From the NCBI GenBank assembly GCA_028023455.1, contig JAQFVV010006310.1, positions 3,224,001 through 3,288,000 on the forward strand: a DNA stretch of 64,000 nucleotides, given 5' to 3'. The position numbers and the translations under genes were made by a program. Position 1 is the stretch's first letter. The number at the start of each line of letters is the position of its first letter. Below the pieces are notes generated by a model, which had not been told where the DNA came from, made no database searches, and was given only the letters and a program-made list of their open reading frames with translations. Of the stretch, positions 34,858 through 46,287 are shown piece by piece. The stretch comes from Epiperipatus broadwayi. Its lineage: Eukaryota; Onychophora; Udeonychophora; Euonychophora; Peripatidae.

Positions 34858-34915
34858 TTATGAGATAGTGTGGAGAGTGGTGGGTCATGTGAAAGTCTGT
34901 GCTCATACCCTGTCT
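34858..34915 (+). repeat. Possible SINE family 2 copy
   Basis: TATGAGATAGTGTGGAGAG and GAAAGTCTGTGCTCATACCC align with the family 2 unit at 42339-42399, but the A box is lost. Confidence 0.35.
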
Positions 34916-34962
34916 ATTACATATATAGACACAGGTATATATAAGCCTGTGTATTTCAGCTA

Positions 34963-35056
34963 ATAATAATAATAATCATCATCATCATCATCATAATAAT
35001 GATGATGATGATAATAATAATAATAATAATAATAATAATATCATCATCATCATCTT
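34963..35056 (+). repeat. Compound (TAA)n/(TCA)n microsatellite with hairpin
   Basis: ATC repeats face GAT repeats across a short AAT spacer, then TAA units and more TCA units follow, so the transcript can fold into a hairpin. The tract ends about 110 bases before the exon at 35166. Confidence 0.9.
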
Positions 35057-35165
35057 TAACTGACCAGTACTATTGTAATAGCTATTTGTGGTGAGAGAAA
35101 AAGTTTTTTTTTTACTTTCAAATAGTTGATATTTTTTAAATGTTGATTTTGCATATATATTTCAG

Positions 35166-35267
35166 CAAACACACAAAATGGAATTGGGAGATGTGGTGAT
35201 TTTAGATGCTGATAACAATAGGATCCACACGCCTCATTCCGATGTAGCGACATTACCTAGTGATATT
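35166..35267 (+). CDS. DENND1: DENND1 exon, cDENN-dDENN linker
   Basis: 102 nt, 34 codons, phase 0 at both ends, with acceptor ATATTTCAG and donor ATT/GTAAGT. It encodes QTHKMELGDVVILDADNN and continues to LPSDI, aligning with the DVVILNVDTNTL...LPSDVV stretch of vertebrate DENND1 between the cDENN and dDENN regions. It joins the previous exon directly (PEPLME then QTHK). The following intron is about 10.7 kb and holds many SINEs and a Penelope-like fragment. The six intronic donor bases GTAAGT are the same six bases that begin the next coding exon. Confidence 0.93.
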
Positions 35268-36083
35268 GTAAGTACAGAATTTTCATTTTATAGCATATCA
35301 CTTCTTTTTTTTTTTACAAATAAGTATGAACATTGAGAATATCTTTTTTAATTTTATTAACATATTCTCTATTAAAACTAAAGACAGCTACGAAATATTC
35401 TAAATAATATAAAAACTTTACTAAGGTAAGACCAACTTTTTATTCTAGAGCCAATAAGTAGTCATTGATTACCAATTGTCCAGTTTCTGACTTTTGCCTT
35501 TATCAATGAGTCCTAGAAAACATCCATTAACTCCATTTTACTTGGCAGGCTGAAAATCTAAAATTTTAATCAGCATTAAGTTTTGCTCATATAGTTATAT
35601 AGATCTAAATCCAGTTAAATAGTTATTTATTTTAGTATATTCATTTCTTTGATAATTGTAGGCACTTCATTTTATATTGTCTAAATTGGGGGAATTTGAT
35701 TTGTTGTTGTTATTAAGTTTAATGAATGTGAATTTAGGGATTCCCTCTATCATATTTAGAAGGCTTTATAAATCTTTTAAGCAAGAGATGGAAAACTGCT
35801 TAAAATTATAGAAGTGAATAGCTATATTATTAATGGTTTAGGTTTGCCAATAAATAACCTTATCATGAATTATTCCCATAAAAAAATAATTATTTGACAG
35901 TTAATTCAGTTTTGAATAAGCATTCTCTTTTAATAGTGAGAATGACAGAGATGACAATTCACTTTTCTAGAATTAAATCCATAATCAAAGAAGGTACTAG
36001 ATTTTCAATTTTCTCTTTAAAGCTAATTTGATTTAACATTAATTTAAATTCCAGTTTCAAAAATTCAACTCCTAACAGATTAA
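35268..36083. other. Intron, no feature recognised
   Basis: First part of the 10.7-kb DENND1 intron. No repeat family or exon could be supported. Confidence 0.5.
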
Positions 36084-36203
36084 GCTGTGTGATTATACTA
36101 CATTGAACATACCAATTCTTGGCTGATCACTAAAGTTAAGCAATGCTCGGCTTAATTATTACTTGGGTGGGTGATTATCTGAAAAATATGAGTGCTGTTT
36201 GTC
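36084..36203 (+). pseudogene. 5S rRNA-derived sequence
   Basis: Alignable along the whole 5S rRNA. Examples are CATTGAACATACCAATTCTT, CTGATCACTAAAGTTAAGCA, TACTTGGGTGGGTGAT and GAGTGCTGTTTG, all in the right order and spacing. Many substitutions make it unlikely to be a working 5S gene. A SINE family 1 copy begins about 13 bases downstream in the same orientation. Confidence 0.88.
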
Positions 36204-36215
36204 TATTTGTTTTAA

Positions 36216-36345
36216 CTTTGCATTGCTGCAAACAGTGATAGGTGACATTCCTTAGATTTGAGATCTGAAAATCACAGCTTAATTCTGTTACTTCTGGTAC
36301 TCAAACTTATATAAACATCTGACCAATAGACCATTTTATTAGGTG
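36216..36345 (+). repeat. tRNA-type SINE (family 1), next to 5S segment
   Basis: GCATTGCTGCAAACAGTGAT starts it. TCTGTTACTTCTGGTACTCA and CCAATAGACCATTTTATT are the 3' domain. It follows directly on the 5S-derived stretch. Confidence 0.75.
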
Positions 36346-36362
36346 TTGATGGGTATCACTAG

Positions 36363-36425
36363 TATAAGATGGAGTGAATAGCTATAGGAAGCTTAAAAGT
36401 CTGAATTCAAATCTCTTTTAATTAC
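36363..36425 (+). repeat. tRNA-like SINE (family 2)
   Basis: AAGATGGAGTGAATAGCTAT and CTGAATTCAAATCTCTT match the family 2 A- and B-box regions in order. Confidence 0.5.
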
Positions 36426-36894
36426 AAAATTAATTTGTTATTATCACTGTAACTTGAAAATATTACTTAGTATAATAAAAGTTCATCAATTGTTTCAGAT
36501 GTAATTAACTGAAATAATCTTGATTATGAAACTAACTCATGTCAGGATTTATCTTAATATATAATGTTAACAAAAGAAAGTGATTATTTTGTTGTAAATT
36601 AATGCCTGCATTAGATTTGATGATCTGATGTTCATAATTAATTAACCAGTTATTTGGATCACTGTGAATGCAGTTGTTTAAGTTGCTATTGGCTATAACT
36701 TTTGCATGTATGATTTAAACAATTCTATAATCAATTATAGCTAAAGATAACTAAGAAATTAAATACCACCGTTATACAAAAACATTATTGGTGTTAGTTT
36801 GCCGTTGTCTGTCGCCTTTTTAACACAATTGATTTTACACTAACAGAGCACAGCATACACTTAATGAATCTTTCACATCATTAAGATGCAGATT

Positions 36895-37018
36895 TCAATG
36901 CAGTGGTACAATGATAGACTTTGGAGATCAAAGTCTAAGGATAATGGCTTAATCCTGTTACTTCCAATACTCAAACTTCTTATGAATTCCTGAACAATAA
37001 ACTATTTAATTATTTATC
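36895..37018 (+). repeat. tRNA-type SINE (family 1), well preserved
   Basis: GCAGTGGTACAATGATAGAC resembles a tRNA A box and GGCTTAATCCTGTTACTTCC the B box running into the 3' domain. ACTCAAACTTCTTATGAATT and CCTGAACAATAAACTATTTA complete the copy. It serves as the reference for family 1 in this window. Confidence 0.85.
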
Positions 37019-37203
37019 TAATGTGTGAAATGAAATTTATAAACCTACATCATCACAATCTGTTAATTAATAAATTTATATCAGTTTTCTGGATCATTTT
37101 TATTGGATAATTCCATTTTTTTAACAATCTGGACCATATGCATTTTGCCAATCACATTGGTAAATTCAAGTATTTGAGTTATAAATTTTTATTATATTTC
37201 ATC

Positions 37204-37324
37204 TTGCATGGGTTGATGGTAAGGTAGAGTTTGGAATTCAGGATCCCTGCATCAATACCTAGGTTTGTTACTTCAAGTGCTCAAACTGCCTATGAACTCT
37301 CAAACATTAAGCCATTTGATATAT
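37204..37324 (+). repeat. tRNA-type SINE (family 1)
   Basis: TTTGTTACTTCAAGTGCTCA and AACATTAAGCCATTTGAT identify the 3' domain; GGGTTGATGGTAAGGTAGAG is the head. Confidence 0.75.
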
Positions 37325-38680
37325 TAATAGTAAATATATTAAAATAATAAGATTTAATATCTCCTATCGTGCTTTACAAATAATTTGTGCATTGATAATT
37401 TGTAAAGTCAATGCTCTTTCTGAAGACCTGATTTAAATTGTAAAATATAAGACTTCTTCAACTATTGATTAATAGAGAGCATTGTAGCCAATTGGTATCG
37501 TCCATGAAATTGTTTTGTTTGTCTTGTATAGAAGTATATTAATCAACAGATTATTGATAAAATGTGTTTGATAATTTAGCATCACACATTATATAGGGAA
37601 CACAAAAGGTCTAGATTTACATTTAGAAAATGTGTGATATTAAATTTAATTATAAATATATCAATAGTAAATTCTCCATAGCAATGTTTTTTTATTTTGT
37701 ATGCCATGATAATTTTGGCCTGGTTGCAGAGAAATACTCTTACATTTTATCAATCAGGGCAAATTAAAATCCCCAGGTCAACCTCAACATTTTAATATGC
37801 TGCCAAAATTAATGACAGCAGTACCTACATATTTTTTTATCAATAGGACTGGTAAAAAATTTATTCAGTATTAAACTTTTTTTGCTCATATTTTTTTAAA
37901 ATAAATATTAATGGAACTGATTTAATGTTATGTCAATCTTAACATCATTTCAGTATTCATATGGAAAAATGCAGATGTCACTAGTGTCGTCTTATACAGA
38001 TATCACTTTGATGGATATTGCCAAATTGCAAATGAGTTAACAGAGAACATATTTCATAATTTCTCAATGTTTGCTTTTTGCATTATTTCTTATAATCAGT
38101 ATTTATACAATTTCGCTAACATATGGTTTTGTTTTTAAACTTTTAAATTATAATTAATTTTTTTGTATAATGAATAAAAAATGGAAAATAAAGCAAGAAA
38201 AATCACCTCTTCATGGATGAATGGCAAACAAAATTTTATTTTACACAAATTAAGGATAAAATGAATCATTGTGAAGATTTACCTGATTTAAGTGAAGTGT
38301 GATATGATTTTGTCTTCCCACTTAATATATTTAATTATTTGAATATTTTAAACTTGGTATTATAAAGCAAAAACTAGTCTCCCCATAATATGATTATGAA
38401 TTTTGAATGCCTTCTGTATGAAGTTCAACTCTCAAGTCGGTGAAAAATATATAAAAAACTACATTTAATGTATATGGAGAAAAAATCACAACATCATATA
38501 TAATGATTTTAATACATTTTCAATGATTTTGATAGAATTGAATAATCATTATCAATTATATTAAATCCATTTTCTGCAGACATCGATTCTGCACTAACTG
38601 ATACTTAGAATTGATTGATCTGTAATAGGTCGCATTTCGAGAAAGCAAGAAATATCAAAATTTTGTAAATATTTAAGTTT
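37325..38680. other. Intron, no feature recognised
   Basis: DENND1 intron sequence. No family or exon was supported. Confidence 0.45.
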
Positions 38681-38685
38681 ATAAA

Positions 38686-39030
38686 ATTAGCTGCAATGAA
38701 CCCAATTGCAAAGTAATTTACTATGGTAAATCTTATGCCAACAGCGCTACTAGATTAGGGCAACACAAATATATATATACAAACACACCAAAACAGATCC
38801 CAACATAAAGTCGGTATTTTTAAAGCATGAGATCGACTTGGGCCACAATTTCGATTCATTCACTCAACATAAAAATGTTTTGTGCTGAGCACAATGATTG
38901 AAAGAGAAAATAGAAGGAGGCCTGGTTTATTACAAACCACACCCATGCAATAAATAAAAAAGACTCATGCATTGCATTATCACGCATGGTATATGTAAAT
39001 TCACAAACTTGCATACTAATTAAACGAGTA
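38686..39030 (+). pseudogene. Penelope-like GIY-YIG endonuclease remnant
   Basis: The plus strand reads ISCNEPNCKVIYYGKSYANS, then TRLGQHKY, which are the GIY-YIG start and the conserved Arg/His region. After a frameshift near 38810 it continues KHEIDLGHNFDSFTQHKNV and KEAWFITNHTHAINKKDSC. The latter parallels the KEACFIAGNPNAINRKDSC ending of the element at 4439-6480. At least two in-frame stops are present. The reverse transcriptase is missing, so this is a 3' fragment of an element, inserted in the gene's sense orientation. Confidence 0.75.
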
Positions 39031-40085
39031 AGTTTTTTCTCCTATATAACTATCTTAGTATTATGAATATGATTATCCTGATCGAAAGCAGTGCTAAGCT
39101 ATAATTCTGTAAAGTAGTTATAATTTTATAATCTTTCCTGCATTGTGGACCTTCCCTATCTATTGAATTAGAAACGAATAAGGAAATAAATAAAAGATAG
39201 ACTCAATTAAATAACACTTATTTTGCCAATATTTGAAATTTTCTTGCAAAATTTTTAATTCCACATATATGTTAGAACATCATATCCTATTCTCAACATA
39301 AACAACCTTTCTTTAGAGAACAAAGATTTCTGGATAACATGTGGAAGCAGTATTAAAACTAAATCTTACAAAATTTAATCAAGATTTGACAAGATAACTG
39401 AAGTAAATAAAGAATTCCAGAAAAGTCACAAATTACTAATTTCTTTTTTTGCAATCAATATACATTGTTATTTTTATTAAGAACAACTGCTTGATTCCAG
39501 ATTTATTTACAGTCTTTTGATGTGAATCAAGTTAATAAAATGAGCACTTAGGTCTTTGTGCTAGTGGGTTATATTCTAGTAAAGTCTTAAGCAAATTATT
39601 TGAATTAAGAACTGAAACAGAAATAATTTTAAATGCATTAAAAATTTCCACTATCAATATTTTTTTCATGTTATAGAATGACATCAGTATATTTGGTGCT
39701 ATGTTTTATATGTTAATTAATTAAAGTTCCGCTTTCAGGGAATCCAAATGAGTGTATCTAATTCATAAAATGTTAATGTTTATTTATTTATTTATTTTTT
39801 TTCAAAAAAAAAAAACCTTAAGTTTTGGCAGACACACATGAAGGAAAATAATTAAGATATATTTGCTTCCTTTTTGATTTTTTAAATTCACAAAATATAG
39901 AAATATATAATGAAAAAAACAAATTATCAATTTTTTTATTGAACATAAGCAAAGAGCAAAATGATCTTTGATAAATAATTTAAGATTAAAAATTAAAGTC
40001 GTTGTTTGGAACCAATACATTTTTAACCATGATTAAAAAATGAATGCCCAAATTTTCATGAAAGTAATATAAATAAAATATATTA
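39031..40085. other. Intron, no feature recognised
   Basis: AT-rich DENND1 intron with a short TTTA run near 39780. Nothing supported. Confidence 0.4.
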
Positions 40086-40089
40086 AAAA

Positions 40090-40200
40090 ACATGGCAGAA
40101 CATTTTTAAATCTCCTGAGCACTAACTTTCTGAAACTGAACTGCTTTGCACATGTTGGTGCTCAAAGTTTTTATGAACCCCCAAGCAATAAACCACAAGA
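40090..40200 (+). repeat. tRNA-type SINE (family 1), 3' part
   Basis: GTTGGTGCTCAAAGTTTTTA and TGAACCCCCAAGCAATAAAC are the conserved 3' domain; the head is diverged. Confidence 0.65.
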
Positions 40201-40204
40201 TTTT

Positions 40205-41090
40205 ATAACTAAGTTGTGATATTGCCCTTTAACATAAAAGCAGATCTATAAATAAAATATAATTCTTACTCTTTCGACATCATCTTTATGTCTTTGATTT
40301 ATACTTTTGAATGCAAATTTTCCATTTGTTATTATTGACGAATTGCATGATAAATTGTGTACTATGTGCTGCAAACTTATCCTAGGTACAAATGTCTAGT
40401 TTGAAATTATCCTATTTCAATCATATCATGAGATAATGTGAATCTAATTCACTGGAAATATTAATGCAAACAGAATGAAGCAAGCAACATTAAGTGGATG
40501 ACCTGAAAACTGAATCAGATAGTAAGACATTTTGGTTATATGAAAACTAGGAAACTATATCTACTTAATGCACATATTACTACTAATAAAAGGCTTGATG
40601 AAAAGTTTTATTATAATTGACAGAATAAAAAACAATAATATAAAAAGTTTATATATGCCACAACTTAACAGAAAAATCTCGACATACAACAAAATCAATA
40701 CCTGTTTTATTTATTCATTACATGGCCAGTTACAGGTCAGCTTAAGTGAAATAATTAGTATAGTAGATAGAAACCAAGTTCTGTTTATTTAATGTTTGCA
40801 CCACCCCACCACCACCCCCTATTTTTTTGTAGTTAGAAATTGATTCTGGAATTTTGTGCATAAGTCAATGCCTGTATTCATATATCAGAAATCTTTAGAA
40901 ATATAGTTAAATTATTTTCAAATAAAAAAATAATAATAATTTGGTCAAATAAATGGAAATAGTATGCTCAATTCATCATTTGGATGCATTAACATCACTT
41001 GAGTTCTGATAAGCTAATCATATGATGATGATGATGATTAATAATAATCTAAAAAAAACGTCATAAATGTAAATGGATACCCTTATTTAA
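40205..41090. other. Intron, no feature recognised
   Basis: Includes a short CCACC run near 40801-40819 and a GATGATGATGATGATTAATA run near 41023. Nothing else supported. Confidence 0.4.
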
Positions 41091-41092
41091 TA

Positions 41093-41235
41093 GCTCTGCG
41101 TGGTTTGGTGCAGTGTTAAAGTGGCGGATACCGAAGCTCAATGGTCTACGGTTCGCGGCTCCACTCCATCACTTTCGGTATACGAATTTCTTATGGACTC
41201 TCGAGCAACATGGTTCCACTCTCTTACTTTCTGTG
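41093..41235 (+). repeat. tRNA-type SINE (family 1), best-preserved head
   Basis: TTTGGTGCAGTGTTAAAGTG is a good A box and CTACGGTTCGCGGCTCCACT a B box with intact GGTTCG. ATCACTTTCGGTATACGAAT and GACTCTCGAGCAACA follow. Confidence 0.75.
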
Positions 41236-41239
41236 TTCG

Positions 41240-42240
41240 AATTTTATGAATTGTTTAAATTCAAAAATAAAAAACTTTTTTTTAAAAAAATTCCATACAA
41301 ATATTAAATATATCTTTTTTTAAAATAACATACACATTTTTTATTTGTATATATATATGCATTCATATACACACTTATCCAGTATTGCACTTGTTTTTAG
41401 AAATTTCGCACGCATTTTTTCGAGGTAAGTTGTTGTTTGGTAAACCATTATTAGATGCAAGCAGTTATGTTAAGAAGAATAAACATTTTGCTGATATTTT
41501 TTAAATTGAGGTGCAGGTTGTAATTTCTATTTTAAGTATGCTTCTTCCCCTTCTATATAAAAATCTCATATTTAAAGGTTGTTTTTTTTTTTTTTTACAC
41601 TTCAAAGGAAAAATGTTTTTGAGGGAGAAGAGTATTTGGGCTGAACAGTAATTTAAAAAAACATCTTTAATTCTAAATCCCCATTCCGTCTTTAGTTAAT
41701 TCATCATTATCTGTGTGAGTTCTCTACAAATCTCAATAACTGATGTTTATTTATCTTTAACTGACATATATATTTATACAATTTTTAAATGATTTAGCCA
41801 AGTGTCACGAAAAAGAAATGTAGATTTTACATATACTGCATGTTTACCATAAATATAATGTTTAATTTTAAAGTGTATTCAATTCGACGCTTGGGGCAGG
41901 TATCTCACCTATGGGATCAGCTCCAAACTATCTTAAGATTTGAAATTATTTTTTGCAAAAGCAGTACTTAAAAAGTATTCCTACGTACTATATTTTTATG
42001 GCCATCTTGTGGATAATCAATGTACTATTTTTAATGTTTGTCTGGTAATTTTATTTTTTACATTAGTTGATACACTATTGTATACATATTTATATCATAT
42101 AAAAGTTATTTTAAAGTATAATTTATTCATAAATGTAATAAGTCTATTTATTTAGATTTGTTGAATTTATAATACGGTTATATTTTATGTTTAGATATTC
42201 TTATATATTTTTATAAACAAAATTGTACTATTATTTTAAG
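41240..42240. other. Intron, no feature recognised
   Basis: AT-rich DENND1 intron. Nothing supported. Confidence 0.4.
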
Positions 42241-42241
42241 T

Positions 42242-42399
42242 TAATATAGGGGATTTGAACACAAACTTTCAAGCTGCCTTCAGCCATCCACTCTATCTCA
42301 TACGACCGAAACATGTGTGTGGTCATGTGTATTGATTTTATGAGATAGAATGGATGGCTGAAGGGAGCTTGAAAGCTTGTGTTCAAATCCCTTATATTA
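42242..42399. repeat. Inverted pair of SINE family 2 units (palindrome)
   Basis: Two 61-base arms (42242-42302 and 42339-42399) are near-perfect inverted copies around a 36-base spacer. Each arm is a family 2 unit, with GGATGGCTGAAGGGAGCTTG and GTGTTCAAATCCC as tRNA-like A and B boxes. In a transcript they would make a long hairpin. Confidence 0.88.
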
Positions 42400-42719
42400 T
42401 AGACTCCAGGTATATAAAATATTCTTGTACTTAAAATGTATTTGATTTATAGGAAAATCTATTTGATGGTGACTCAGATATTAACATCATTGGGATAGCT
42501 AGAAAGGTTTTAAAAAGTGAATTACTTTTATACATTTATATAAATATAGGTATAGATTTTTTTAAATTTTTTATCAGTGTATCCTATTCCAATGTTTCAC
42601 TAGCACAGAAATTCAGATCACTTTCTCTCATTATGCATGCATTTTCTAACAACTTTTACTTGTTCAGATAAGCTAAAGATAACAAACATCTGAATATCTA
42701 TATCCTTATTGACAGTTAT

Positions 42720-42800
42720 TACTGTATCACTTTCATGCAAGATAGGGGACTGGTTTTCTGTACTTTTTCAACAACTTGTGAAAGTTTTGATAATATAATC
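42720..42800 (-). repeat. Hammerhead-repeat fragment
   Basis: TGCAAGATAGGGGACTGGTT matches, on the minus strand, the AACCAGTCCCTACCTTGCAT segment of the array at 56-57 kb. The ribozyme part is absent. Confidence 0.55.
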
Positions 42801-43615
42801 CCAGATCACAGTTGTTAAAGGTGATGGAAGAGAGTAGATACACAAATTGAATGTGAATAAGAAAAATAGTTGTATAAGAATATATACAGTAAAAATGTAT
42901 ATGGTAATATGGCCAACATGTAATTTAGGACAAGAGCAGAAGCTTTGGTTACTAAGGAAACAAGTGGAATAAGAATTTGGACTGTAGACATTTATGATAA
43001 AGTTACAAAGAGACTATAAAACATTTGTTTTTGGTATGTAGGATGTTAAAAGAGAAACAAGATAAGTTGTATAGAGAGTGGGATAAACAAAGGTGAGAGG
43101 AATGAAAGAGATAGATTTTGTGTTTAGAGTTTTGTGATGAAAATGAAGAATATGCTAAAAGGATATTAGACTGACAAAACAGCTGTAATTATAATAAATT
43201 AGGGAAAGAAAGAGGATGCATCAGTGATGACAGTATAATCTAGTAAATGGTAGTTTGTAAAGAAGTGATTTTTGAGGCAATATAAATAGATTTATAATAG
43301 TTCAAAAAGATATCAGAGAAGAGATGTAATGCTTAACTTTTCTTACAGGGTTTTTAGGCTTACAGCTTTCTATGCACATGCAAAACAAAAAACAACTTCA
43401 TCTAAAGGAAAACATTTTGCACCGAATTCACTCTCAGTGCAATTGTTTTGTAAATCTTGAAACTAACTGCGATTTATCAATTTAAAAAAAAAAAAAAAAA
43501 AGTCTAAAACTCATTACAAAAAAAGTGTGCTTCCAAATTTAAATTCCAAAGTCTTAATGATAAAAACAAATGCCTGGAACAAAAATGATCTGAAAGTGGA
43601 GGTTTAAATGTGGTA
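42801..43615. other. Intron, no feature recognised
   Basis: Purine-rich stretches without a convincing reading frame, and a poly-A run near 43484-43500. Confidence 0.4.
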
Positions 43616-43619
43616 ATGT

Positions 43620-43690
43620 GTCCCACTATCACTGATTACGTAAGCTTAGAATAGATAGCAGTAGAATAAGAAGCTGTTCTTGTTTTATCA
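43620..43690. repeat. One end of the CCATCTATTATAAGC MITE family
   Basis: CACTGATTACGTAAGCTTAG then AATAGATAGCAGTAGAATA matches the right end of the copies at 19855 and 27075. The opposite end was not found. Confidence 0.45.
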
Positions 43691-44540
43691 TGTGGTGTAT
43701 AAGTAGGAGAATTAAGTGATTAGATATTGCTATTAAATCTCTTAAATCTGATTCTTATTGATCATTGAAGGCTAAGTCAGCATCACAGCAACTGTTCTAA
43801 AAGTGGAATTTATTGGTAAACACTAATCTACAGAGAGCTTCATTCAGCATCATAACATAATTATAAAAATTATTAGAAAATATTTTTGTTGCATTATTCC
43901 TGTTTAAATGAAATAAACAGGTTAGTGATGTATTTCATAAAGAAAAATTGATGAAATAAATCTTTCTCCAAATTCTCTTCTTTTACATAAAGTAAAATTG
44001 GATATTTATTAGCCCTATTTTCTGATAGCTTTCCAAAGAGAACAGCTTGTTTCATCGTCTGAATAATATCTAAATAATCTTTTATTGAGCCAACTATTTG
44101 GAAGAAAAATTCTAAAGACTGCCTATTTTAATTTTATCCCAATTCAGATTTTGATTCCCAGACATTTATAAGTCACATATATAACATCCAATATGGAAGT
44201 TATGTTTAGGTTTCACCATTGAGAATTAAAGTTTTGTTGATTTCTGTTTTTAGTTAATGAAGCAGTATTTTTTATTTCTGTGAATTTATTGTGGGTTCAG
44301 TGTGATGACTCCTTTTATCGGTGAAGGACGCACATATTCTTGGTGTTACCGTCAGTGTATTGACACTAACCTGACTTACTGAGGATGTTTCCTCTATGAT
44401 TAAATACCCATTAACTAACCATTATTATTTGGCTGGATTATCTACCAAACCTTGAGAAAAAATGTCCACTATTCACCCAGACAGATCCAAATCCCAGATT
44501 GGAGGATTAATGGCTGGATGCTGTAACTACGATACCATGA
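43691..44540. other. Intron, no feature recognised
   Basis: DENND1 intron. Nothing supported. Confidence 0.4.
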
Positions 44541-44544
44541 GGAA

Positions 44545-44660
44545 TCTTTTTGCCTTGCAAATTGCAGTAGCATACTATCCAACTCAAGAGCTGGATTTCA
44601 AACAGTACTCCTACTTCTGATAATTAAACTTTTTAAGAATTCTTGAACAGTAAACTGCAA
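44545..44660 (+). repeat. tRNA-type SINE (family 1), decayed
   Basis: Ends AAACTTTTTAAGAATTCTTG then AACAGTAAACTGC, as in other copies; the head is weak. Confidence 0.5.
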
Positions 44661-44661
44661 T

Positions 44662-44780
44662 CCCTGCATGATTTTGTTGCTATGATAGAATATCAGAATC
44701 TAAAGCTCAAGGTCCATAAATCATCCACCAATGAGAGTTCTGTTACCTTCATGATTAAACTTTTTTTGAATTAATATAAA
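44662..44780 (+). repeat. tRNA-type SINE (family 1)
   Basis: TTGTTGCTATGATAGAATAT, AAAGCTCAAGGTCCATAA and TTCTGTTACCTTCATGATTA follow the family order, directly after the previous copy in tandem. Confidence 0.6.
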
Positions 44781-45968
44781 TTACTTTAAGTAATTCAACT
44801 ATTACTAATTTTCTTTTTTTCTGAGGCAACATAAAATCTGGTCATTAATGAATATGATATACTGAATATATTGAAAGCATCGTAGGCAGTAATAAAGCTA
44901 AATTTAAAAAAAAAAAAACTTTTCTCTGAGTATATTTATCAGATTAAATTATCTTTAATTTATCAATAGTTGCTACTAATTGATTTTTGTTCATAATGAA
45001 TCTTTTTTTAAGGGGACTTGAATAGGTAGAAGATCTTGGAGTAAGAATGAAAATGAAATTTAAAATTCTCAACTAGTCTCAAAATTTGTTGAGAGTGCAT
45101 CTTGGCACAATGAACTTTGTTTTGTCATCATTTTTTTGGGGGGTAAGGTGTTTTTTTTAGCTATTATAAATGAATTATGCTTGCTTCAGTAGTATGTGTG
45201 GAATTAAGATTTTTATAATCCACAATCTTTCAGGAATATTAAGTAATCCAATAATAATGATTCAAATATGAAAGGTTACTCTTTGAAGTCAAAAAAAGAA
45301 TTTTTTTTAACAAATTGGGTCCTTTCATTTTATATTTTCGTCATATACCCCCCTCCATTACTCACAAAATGGACCACATGCTTAATTTGTTCATAAAGCT
45401 TTCATGGCACACATGAAATCCAAATATCCATTGCAAATATTATACTAAATGAATAAAGTTTTGTCTGCTACTATCGAGCAATGAATATTTATTTAATTAC
45501 TAAGCTAATCTTTAATTGATGTTTTTCTAATTGAATTGGGACTTGTCATGAAATCTAAATACATTTTCAGAGTAAAAAGTATTAAACTAGTACTAATATG
45601 ATCTCTTATTGCAAGTATTTTGCCATGTATGCTACATATAATTTTGTAGATTTCAGCACTATTGTATAAAAATATAATTTATTATATGTTGTAGATATGA
45701 CACATGCAATGTTATACATTTATACACAAGTAACATATATCCTTAAAATATGGCTTAAAATAAAAAAGCATTCTTAAATGCATGAATATTCAATAATGAC
45801 AAACCTTTTATCTGGATATATGTTTCATCACTTATTTTTCTAAGGTTTGACATTATCAAATATATAGACATTCATTGCTTAACATTTGTTGTAATATGTT
45901 TTGATCACCTAATTTATTATTATAATTATTTTTTATGATTTATATAACTACTTATTGTACAATTTTAG
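44781..45968. other. Intron, no feature recognised
   Basis: Last part of the 10.7-kb DENND1 intron. It ends in a weak polypyrimidine stretch and TTTTAG. Confidence 0.45.
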
Positions 45969-46196
45969 GTAAGTGCCTTGAAGCGTAAATTAAAAAATCC
46001 TCAAAATATGTTGGGTGATCGTGTTGCTAGAGCATTTTTACGTGCTTTAGTATCTTTAATTGGTGGTTATAGAGATGCATTACGTTTCAAATCAGGTGAG
46101 AAAATCACTTTTTCAGAAGAGGCTTTTATTTTGTCACGCCCATCAAGCATGCAGCCATTTTTAGAAAAGATGCTTCATTTACAAATTTTTCAGCAG
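45969..46196 (+). CDS. DENND1: DENND1 exon, dDENN region
   Basis: 228 nt, 76 codons, phase 0 at both ends. It begins VSALKRKLKN and continues GDRVARAFLRALVSLIGGYR, EKITFSEEAFILSRPSS and MQPFLEKMLHLQIFQQ. This follows the vertebrate DENND1 dDENN region (GDGVARAFLKAQ...GSYRNAL...ITFCEEAF) closely. The acceptor is TTTTAG and the exon's first six bases are GTAAGT; the downstream donor is CAG/GTAGCA. Joining to the previous exon therefore rebuilds a strong donor at the junction. Because the exon length is a multiple of three, removing it would keep the frame but delete most of dDENN. Confidence 0.95.
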
Positions 46197-46287
46197 GTAG
46201 CATGAATTTTGGTTTTTTACATATATTTTTTTATGTATAATTAATTATGATACTTCATTCTTATATTTTGTTGTTGCTGTTTTGTAG

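Noticed and set aside
36084-36203. Functional 5S rRNA gene
   Set aside because: Too many substitutions in conserved stems and promoter-like internal regions.
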